Part shown: piece after piece, positions 6,448 through 10,292 of the stretch | Numbering within the stretch: position 1 is the first letter of the stretch | How the letters are laid out: every line of letters begins with the position of its first letter | NCBI GenBank assembly: GCA_019419485.1 | Contig: DXZV01000049.1 | Location: forward strand, 1-10,292 | DNA length: 10,292 bases | Direction: 5' to 3' | From: Collinsella sp. | GTDB taxonomy: Bacteria; Actinomycetota; Coriobacteriia; Coriobacteriales; Coriobacteriaceae | Notes under the pieces: generated by a model | Seen by the model: the letters and a program-made list of their open reading frames with translations, nothing else | What the model was told of the DNA's origin: nothing | Database searches by the model: none | Position numbers and translations under genes: made by a program

Positions 6448-6744
6448 ATGGAAGAGATGGAAGTCAATCACGTCGACGACATCCACGAGAAGCTGACCGA
6501 TATGGTGGGCGATCGCGTCAAGGTTAAGGCCAACATGGGCCGCACCCGCGTCGTCGAGCGCATGGGCACCATCAAGAGCGTCCACCCCGCCGTCTTTATC
6601 GTCGAGGTTGACGAGCGTCGCGGCCGCAAGTCGCGTCAGTCCTACCAGTACATCGATGTCCTCACCGGTCAGGTCGAGCTGTTCGACCCTGAGAGCGGCG
6701 AGCATATCTTTACCCCGCTCGGCAATCAGCTCGAGGAGCACTAA
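6448..6744 (+). CDS. veg: Veg-family protein
   Basis: A 98-residue protein of the Veg family (small SH3-like-barrel proteins, named from Bacillus subtilis). The match is seen in GDRVKVKANMGR (21-32), ERMGTI (37-42), HPAVFIVEVD (46-55) and SYQYIDVLTGQVEL (65-78), which line up with the KANGGR, ERSG, PSVFVIQLD and SYSYADILTETVEL regions of B. subtilis Veg. The molecular function is not settled; in B. subtilis it has been reported to promote biofilm formation by counteracting SinR, a regulator not expected here. ATG 6448 is chosen because GGAGG lies 8 nt upstream; an in-frame TTG at 6424 lies ahead of that site. It has about a dozen extra residues at each end compared with Bacillus. The stop is 2 nt before ispE, and veg also lies close upstream of ispE in B. 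subtilis. Confidence 0.88.
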   Translation: MEEMEVNHVDDIHEKLTDMVGDRVKVKANMGRTRVVERMGTIKSVHPAVFIVEVDERRGRKSRQSYQYIDVLTGQVELFDPESGEHIFTPLGNQLEEH

Positions 6745-6746
6745 CG

Positions 6747-7643
6747 GTGACCGATCGGTCCCTGACTCTTTCCGCGCCGGCAAAGATTAACCTCTACCTG
6801 GGGGTTCATACCGAGCGCGATGACCGCGGCTACCACAGGGTCGATTCTCTGATGGCAGCCGTCGGTCTTTCCGATACCGTGACGGTCACGCCGGCGCAGG
6901 CGCTGACCGTCCAGACGGTTCCGGTATCAGATTTTCCCATGCAAAAGAATACGGCGTATCGGGCTGCGGTTGCTATGGTCGAGCATTATGGGCGCGAGGC
7001 CAATATCTGCGTGACAATCGAGAAGCACATTCCGCTGTGTGCTGGTCTGGGCGGTCCCTCGACGGACGCCGCGGCAGTCATTGTCGCCTTAGCGGAGCTC
7101 TGGGGCATTGATCGCACCGATCCCGCGCTCGACGACATCGCGCGCGGCATTGGTGCTGACGTCCCGTTCTTTTTGCACGCGAGCCCTGCGTTCTACGTAG
7201 GTGGGGGAGACGTGCTGGCAACTGAGTACCCCGCGCTGCCCGCAACGCCCGTCGTGTTGGTCAAGCCGCGCGAGGCGAGCGTTTCGACAATTGAGGCCTA
7301 TCGACGTTTTGACGAGGTCCCGGTGCCCGCAGACAAGCCCGGCGCGATAGCTTCTGCCTTGCGTGCTGGTGATGCCGAGACGGCATATGCGCTCATCCAT
7401 AACAACCTGGGTGTCATTTCCGCACAGATGGAGCCGCAGATTCAAACGGTCCTCGATTGGCTGCGTAAACAAGGCGGCACCTTTGCTGTAGATGTGTGCG
7501 GATCGGGCGCCTGCTCGTTTGCCATTTGCGACACCGCCGCCATGGCCGAAAGGCTTGCCGACGCTGCCCAGCAAAACGGCTGGTGGTCCTGCGCGACTGA
7601 GCTTATTCCCAACACGGTTCAAATCGACGCTTCAAAGAAATAA
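6747..7643 (+). CDS. ispE: 4-diphosphocytidyl-2-C-methyl-D-erythritol kinase
   Basis: IspE is the ATP-dependent GHMP kinase that phosphorylates CDP-methylerythritol in the non-mevalonate isoprenoid pathway, feeding the undecaprenyl carrier for cell-wall export among other products. The 298-residue protein starts APAKINLYLGV with catalytic K13, followed by DDRGYHRVDSLM. The ATP loop is A99-G-L-G-G-P-S-T-D107-A; the usual GLGGGSSDAA here has Pro and Thr. The catalytic aspartate is D138 in GADVPFF, and the C-terminal glycine loop is CGSGACSFAI. GTG 6747 is the start, with GAGGAG (6733-6738) inside the end of veg 8 nt upstream, so translation is probably coupled to veg. Use of rarer, more T-rich codons is slightly more common than in neighbouring genes. 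No terminator hairpin is seen before the tRNA promoter region. Confidence 0.95.
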   Translation: MTDRSLTLSAPAKINLYLGVHTERDDRGYHRVDSLMAAVGLSDTVTVTPAQALTVQTVPVSDFPMQKNTAYRAAVAMVEHYGREANICVTIEKHIPLCAGLGGPSTDAAAVIVALAELWGIDRTDPALDDIARGIGADVPFFLHASPAFYVGGGDVLATEYPALPATPVVLVKPREASVSTIEAYRRFDEVPVPADKPGAIASALRAGDAETAYALIHNNLGVISAQMEPQIQTVLDWLRKQGGTFAVDVCGSGACSFAICDTAAMAERLADAAQQNGWWSCATELIPNTVQIDASKK

Positions 7644-7652
7644 AAATTTCTC

Positions 7653-7681
7653 TAGCACGCGGCGAAAATCTTTGTTACTAT
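7653..7681 (+). promoter_or_regulatory. Probable tRNA-Pro promoter
   Basis: An extended -10, TG-T-TACTAT (7673-7681), lies 11 nt before the tRNA. At 17 bp spacing the -35 position reads TAGCAC (7653-7658), a poor match. The same TTACTATA core appears before murE. Confidence 0.5.
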
Positions 7682-7692
7682 AGTCGAGCTAA

Positions 7693-7769
7693 CGGGTTGT
7701 GGCTCAGTTTGGTAGAGCACTGCGTTCGGGACGCAGGGGTCGCTGGTTCAAATCCAGTCAACCCGACCA
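7693..7769 (+). tRNA. tRNA-Pro, anticodon CGG
   Basis: A complete 77-nt cloverleaf. The acceptor stem 7693-7699 pairs with 7759-7765 in all seven positions, starting C1-G72 with discriminator A, as is usual for bacterial tRNA-Pro. The D stem is GCTC/GAGC (7702-7705, 7715-7718). The anticodon stem is CTGCG/CGCAG around loop TTCGGGA, placing anticodon CGG at 7727-7729, which reads CCG. The T stem has one G-U pair and the T loop is TTCAAAT. The 3' CCA is encoded at 7767-7769. It sits between ispE and tatA with its own terminator. Confidence 0.97.
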
Positions 7770-7779
7770 GAGCATGAGG

Positions 7780-7808
7780 AGGGACCGCTTCTTGCGGTCC
7801 CTTTTTTT
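7780..7808 (+). terminator. Strong intrinsic terminator after tRNA-Pro
   Basis: AGGGACCGC (7780-7788) pairs with GCGGTCCCT (7794-7802) around TTCTT, followed by a run of T to 7808. Confidence 0.95.
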
Positions 7809-7816
7809 AGCTATTG

Positions 7817-7845
7817 TTGTGATACCGCGATACCCGCGGTATACT
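7817..7845 (+). promoter_or_regulatory. tatA promoter
   Basis: TTGTGA (7817-7822) and TATACT (7840-7845) are separated by exactly 17 bp. The expected start near 7852 leaves a leader of about 30 nt with GGAGG before the tatA ATG. The upstream tRNA terminator makes a separate tatA promoter necessary. Confidence 0.75.
7822..7842. promoter_or_regulatory. Inverted repeat inside the tatA promoter, possible operator
   Basis: ATACCGCG (7822-7829) and CGCGGTAT (7835-7842) form a perfect 8-bp inverted repeat with a 5-bp centre. It spans the -35/-10 spacer and touches both hexamers, the position expected for a dimeric repressor or a spacer-binding activator. No regulator gene is in the window. Confidence 0.5.
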
Positions 7846-7881
7846 CATTCGAGCTTGTCTCGCTGTATTGTGGAGGTCTAC

Positions 7882-8157
7882 ATGTTTGGACTGAGGGCTC
7901 CTGAGCTCATCATTATTCTCGTTGTTGTCCTGATTATCTTCGGGCCCAAGAACCTGCCGAAGCTCGGCAAGTCCCTCGGCTCTACCGTCAAGAATATCCG
8001 TGAGGGTATGGAGGGCGACGATAAGGCCGAGACCAAGCAGGCCGAGGAGGTCGTGGTCGAGCAGTCCGAGGAGGACAAGGAGATCGCTGAGCTCGAGGCC
8101 AAGCTCGCTGCTGCCAAGAAGAAGCAGGCAGAGGACAGCGACGCGGACGCAGAGTAG
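7882..8157 (+). CDS. tatA: Sec-independent protein translocase subunit TatA
   Basis: TatA oligomerises in the cytoplasmic membrane to form the passage for folded proteins carrying twin-arginine signals. The 91-residue protein has the standard layout: short N-terminus with E8 at the membrane edge, one transmembrane helix (about 8-20, Ile/Val/Leu-rich), the FGP hinge (20-22), an amphipathic helix starting KNLPKLGKSLG (23-33), and a charged Glu/Lys/Ala tail to the C-terminus that may form a coiled coil. ATG 7882 is the start, with GGAGG 5 nt upstream; the same frame runs open back into the tRNA gene, which is not coding. TatB-like paralogues are similar, but the FGP hinge and short length favour TatA. 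No tatC is present in the window. It is monocistronic, with its own promoter and a strong terminator. Confidence 0.93.
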   Translation: MFGLRAPELIIILVVVLIIFGPKNLPKLGKSLGSTVKNIREGMEGDDKAETKQAEEVVVEQSEEDKEIAELEAKLAAAKKKQAEDSDADAE

Positions 8158-8182
8158 TCCCATCCCTTTGGGGTGAGCACCT

Positions 8183-8215
8183 GACCGGCTTGCCCGCAGG
8201 CTAGCCGGTCTTTTT
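8183..8215 (+). terminator. Intrinsic terminator after tatA
   Basis: GACCGGCT (8183-8190) pairs with AGCCGGTC (8203-8210); after one mismatch three further pairs close a CGCA loop. Five T follow (8211-8215). Confidence 0.93.
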
Positions 8216-8222
8216 CGTTTTG

Positions 8223-8228
8223 TTGACA
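8223..8228 (+). promoter_or_regulatory. Consensus -35 element for a possible greA promoter
   Basis: A perfect TTGACA lies just after the tatA terminator and 35 nt before the greA start, where a greA promoter is needed. No acceptable -10 hexamer occurs at 16-18 bp, so the promoter call is weak. Confidence 0.3.
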
Positions 8229-8263
8229 GTTGATTGTTTGATCAGAGTTGGGGAGATATCCGT

Positions 8264-8734
8264 ATGGACGCAAGCCAGATCGTACTGACCGCTGAGGGCC
8301 GCCAGAAGCTCGTCGAGGAGCTCGCTTGGCGTGAGGGCGATTACGCCAAGGAGATCGTCGAGGACATCAAGGAAGCCCGCGCGTTCGGCGACCTTTCGGA
8401 GAACTCCGAGTACGATGCCGCCAAGGACAAGCAGGCCCAGAACGCCGCTCGTATTGCCGAGATCCAGGCCATCCTTGCCAACGCTCAGGTTGCTGCCACC
8501 ACAGGTGATTTGACCGTCTCCATCGGTTCCACCGTTTCTCTGATTGATCCCAACGGTGAGGTCATGGAAGTCACGCTCGTCGGTACCACCGAGACCAACT
8601 CGCTCGAGCACAAGATTTCCAACGAGTCTCCGGTCGGCCACGCCATCATCGGTCACGGCGAGGGCGACTCCGTCGAGGTCGTTACGCCTTCCGGCAAGAC
8701 TCGCGTCTACACCATCGCCAAGATTGCGCGCTAG
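8264..8734 (+). CDS. greA: Transcription elongation factor GreA
   Basis: GreA enters the secondary channel of RNA polymerase and stimulates cleavage of backtracked RNA, rescuing stalled complexes. The 156-residue length is normal. The N-terminal coiled-coil domain (about 1-75) carries the acidic tip ARAFGDLSENSEYDAAK, with D43 and E46 as the Mg-binding pair. The C-terminal FKBP-like domain follows with VSIGSTVSLID, ISNESPVGHAIIGHGEGD and VEVVTPSGK, all typical. ATG 8264 is the start, with GGGGAG 8 nt upstream; the frame also opens at TTG 8234, which lies ahead of that site. The tatA terminator isolates it from upstream. lysS follows after 79 nt, and greA-lysS adjacency is seen in other Gram-positive bacteria. 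Confidence 0.97.
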   Translation: MDASQIVLTAEGRQKLVEELAWREGDYAKEIVEDIKEARAFGDLSENSEYDAAKDKQAQNAARIAEIQAILANAQVAATTGDLTVSIGSTVSLIDPNGEVMEVTLVGTTETNSLEHKISNESPVGHAIIGHGEGDSVEVVTPSGKTRVYTIAKIAR

Positions 8735-8762
8735 ACCACGGTCCCGCGTAAAGGTATGTTTT

Positions 8763-8795
8763 CGCTCCCTGGGACCGAATCCTGGGGAGCGTTTT
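8763..8795 (+). terminator. Terminator hairpin between greA and lysS, in the lysS leader
   Basis: CGCTCCC (8763-8769) pairs with GGGAGCG (8785-8791), extended inward by two G-T and two G-C pairs to a 7-nt loop; TTTT follows (8792-8795). The lysS ribosome binding site starts 5 nt later, so lysS transcription must pass through it. Confidence 0.8.
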
Positions 8796-8813
8796 AGTTC
8801 GAGGAGCTAACTT

Positions 8814-10292
8814 ATGGCAGAGAACCAGAACGCCGCAGATCAGGCATCGACGCTCAACGACGAGCGCGCCACCCGCCTGGCCAAGCGCGCCGCCCTGTTC
8901 GAGGCGGGCCAGAACCCCTATCCCGAGCACTCTGAGCTTGAGGACTACGTTGCCGATATCGAGGCTAAGTACGCCGAGCTTGCCGATGGCGAGGACACCG
9001 AGGACGTCGTGAAGATCGGCGGCCGTGTGGTCGCCAAGCGCGGTCAGGGCAAGATCATGTTCATCGTCGTACGCGATGCGACTGCCGAGATTCAGCTGTT
9101 CTGCCGCATCAACGACATGGACGAGGCTGCCTGGAATACGCTCAAGTCCCTCGACCTGGGCGACATCCTGGGCGTGACCGGCGTGGTTGTGCGCACCCAG
9201 CGCGGCCAGCTTTCCGTTGCCCCTAAGAGCGCGACCCTGCTTGCCAAGGCCGTTCGTCCGCTGCCCGAGAAGTTCCACGGTCTTTCCGATAAGGAGACCC
9301 GCTATCGCCAGCGCTATGTTGACCTGATCGCCAACGACGACGTTCGCGAGACGTTCCGTAAGCGTTCGCAGATTCTCTCCACCTTCCGTCGCTTTATGGA
9401 GTCCGACGGCTACATGGAGGTCGAGACCCCCATCCTGCAGACCATCCAGGGCGGCGCTACGGCTAAGCCGTTCATCACGCACTTCAACGCGCTCGATCAG
9501 GAGTGCTACCTGCGCATTGCTACCGAGCTGCACCTCAAGCGCTGCATCGTCGGCGGTTTTGAGCGCGTGTTCGAGATCGGCCGTATCTTCCGTAACGAGG
9601 GCATGGACCTTACCCACAACCCCGAGTTCACCACGATGGAGGCCTATCGTGCCTTCTCCGACCTCGAGGGCATGAAGGCGCTCGCCCAGGGTGTCATTAA
9701 GGCGGCTAACAAGGCCATCGGCAACCCCGAGGTCATCGAGTACCAGGGTCAGACCATCGACCTTTCTGGTGAGTGGGCCAGCCGTCCCATGACCGACATC
9801 GTCTCCGACGTGCTCGGCAAACAGGTCACTATCGATACGCCGGTCGAGGAGCTTGCTGCTGCCGCGCGCGAGAAGGGCCTGGAGATTAAGCCCGAGTGGA
9901 CCGCCGGCAAGATTATCGCCGAGATCTACGATGAGCTGGGCGAGGACACCATCGTCAACCCCACGTTCGTGTGCGATTACCCCATCGAGGTCAGCCCGCT
10001 TGCCAAGCGCTTTGAGGACGACCCGCGCCTGACGCACCGCTTTGAGCTGGTTATCGCCGGTCACGAGTACGCCAACGCGTTCTCCGAGCTCAACGACCCG
10101 GTCGACCAGGCCGAGCGCTTTGCCGCCCAGATGGCCGAGAAGGCTGGCGGCGACGACGAGGCCATGGAGTACGACGAGGATTACGTGCGCGCCCTCGAGT
10201 ACGGTATGCCTCCCGCGGGCGGCATTGGCATTGGTATCGACCGCGTGGTCATGCTGCTTACTAACCAGGCTTCTATCCGCGACGTCCTGCTG
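8814..10292 (+). CDS. lysS: Lysyl-tRNA synthetase, class II; 3' end outside window
   Basis: LysS charges tRNA-Lys with lysine in the cytosol. The frame is open for 493 codons from ATG 8814 to the window edge, close to the full length of about 500, so only the last residues are missing. An N-terminal OB-fold domain (about 60-150: VKIGGRVVAKRGQGKIMFIVVRD) binds the anticodon. The class II core follows: motif 1 ending in GYMEVETPIL, motif 2 FEIGRIFRNEGMD with R260, N261, E262, followed by HNPEFTTMEAY, and motif 3 GGIGIGIDR with R477. GAGGAG lies 7 nt upstream of the ATG. The first 20 residues are polar (Glu, Asn, Gln) as in other bacterial LysS. No promoter is visible after the terminator hairpin, so it is probably read through from greA or from within it. 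A long minus-strand open frame here is not coding. Confidence 0.97.
   Translation, partial: MAENQNAADQASTLNDERATRLAKRAALFEAGQNPYPEHSELEDYVADIEAKYAELADGEDTEDVVKIGGRVVAKRGQGKIMFIVVRDATAEIQLFCRINDMDEAAWNTLKSLDLGDILGVTGVVVRTQRGQLSVAPKSATLLAKAVRPLPEKFHGLSDKETRYRQRYVDLIANDDVRETFRKRSQILSTFRRFMESDGYMEVETPILQTIQGGATAKPFITHFNALDQECYLRIATELHLKRCIVGGFERVFEIGRIFRNEGMDLTHNPEFTTMEAYRAFSDLEGMKALAQGVIKAANKAIGNPEVIEYQGQTIDLSGEWASRPMTDIVSDVLGKQVTIDTPVEELAAAAREKGLEIKPEWTAGKIIAEIYDELGEDTIVNPTFVCDYPIEVSPLAKRFEDDPRLTHRFELVIAGHEYANAFSELNDPVDQAERFAAQMAEKAGGDDEAMEYDEDYVRALEYGMPPAGGIGIGIDRVVMLLTNQASIRDVLL

Noticed and set aside
7693..7769. tRNA-Pro as an integration site for a mobile element
   Set aside because: No integrase, no repeat of the tRNA 3' end and no foreign genes are seen downstream; tatA, greA and lysS are ordinary core genes.
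7699..7881. N-terminal extension of tatA through the tRNA and its terminator
   Set aside because: The frame is open by chance. The true start at 7882 has a good ribosome binding site and gives the normal TatA N-terminus.
8735..8813. T-box riboswitch upstream of lysS
   Set aside because: Only 79 nt separate greA and lysS, too short for stem I and the specifier loop. The conserved T-box GGTGG-ACCGCG sequence is absent; GGTCCCGCG is only a superficial resemblance.
8682..10064. 460-codon minus-strand open frame opposite lysS
   Set aside because: The plus strand encodes an intact class II LysS with all motifs. The antisense product shows no family signature.

Overview
The window reads as a stretch of chromosomal housekeeping DNA from a high-GC actinobacterium. 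Collinsella or a close relative in the Coriobacteriia is the best guess. This is inferred from the high GC of the genes, a Lys-type MurE, and a Veg-family gene next to ispE in a high-GC genome; no 16S or other decisive marker is present. All genes lie on the + strand. There is no transposase, phage gene, CRISPR array or obvious foreign island.

Layout. Bases 1-495 hold the 3' end of an asparagine synthetase gene, closed by an intrinsic terminator. A cell-wall cluster follows: murE (streptococcal-type, probably L-lysine-adding), a HAD-IIB phosphatase of unknown substrate, murI (glutamate racemase, source of D-Glu for the MurD step before MurE), then rph (RNase PH). A terminator-like hairpin that may be a dispersed repeat closes this unit. 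Next come rdgB and dtd, two sanitation enzymes (non-canonical NTP removal; D-aminoacyl-tRNA removal) set 3 nt apart. A 306-nt gap then holds two hairpins, one a roughly 117-nt imperfect palindrome, followed by an extended -10 promoter and a small terminator-like stem in the leader of a Veg-family gene. veg is 2 nt from ispE (isoprenoid precursor synthesis). A complete tRNA-Pro(CGG) with its own terminator follows, then tatA, greA and the first 493 codons of lysS, which runs off the right edge.

How it works together. The murE-HAD-murI-rph block looks like one transcription unit joining peptidoglycan precursor supply with tRNA/RNA 3' processing. rdgB-dtd and veg-ispE look translationally coupled. 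tatA, greA and the tRNA are separated by strong terminators. lysS has its ribosome binding site only 5 nt beyond a terminator hairpin, so its transcription must read through that hairpin.

The coding genes are ordinary families. The parts worth a second look are non-coding: the palindrome at 6174-6290, a perfect inverted repeat inside the tatA promoter, the repeat-like hairpin after rph, and attenuator-like structures before veg and lysS. I found no convincing new multi-gene system. All alignments, pairings and residue numbers were read by hand.
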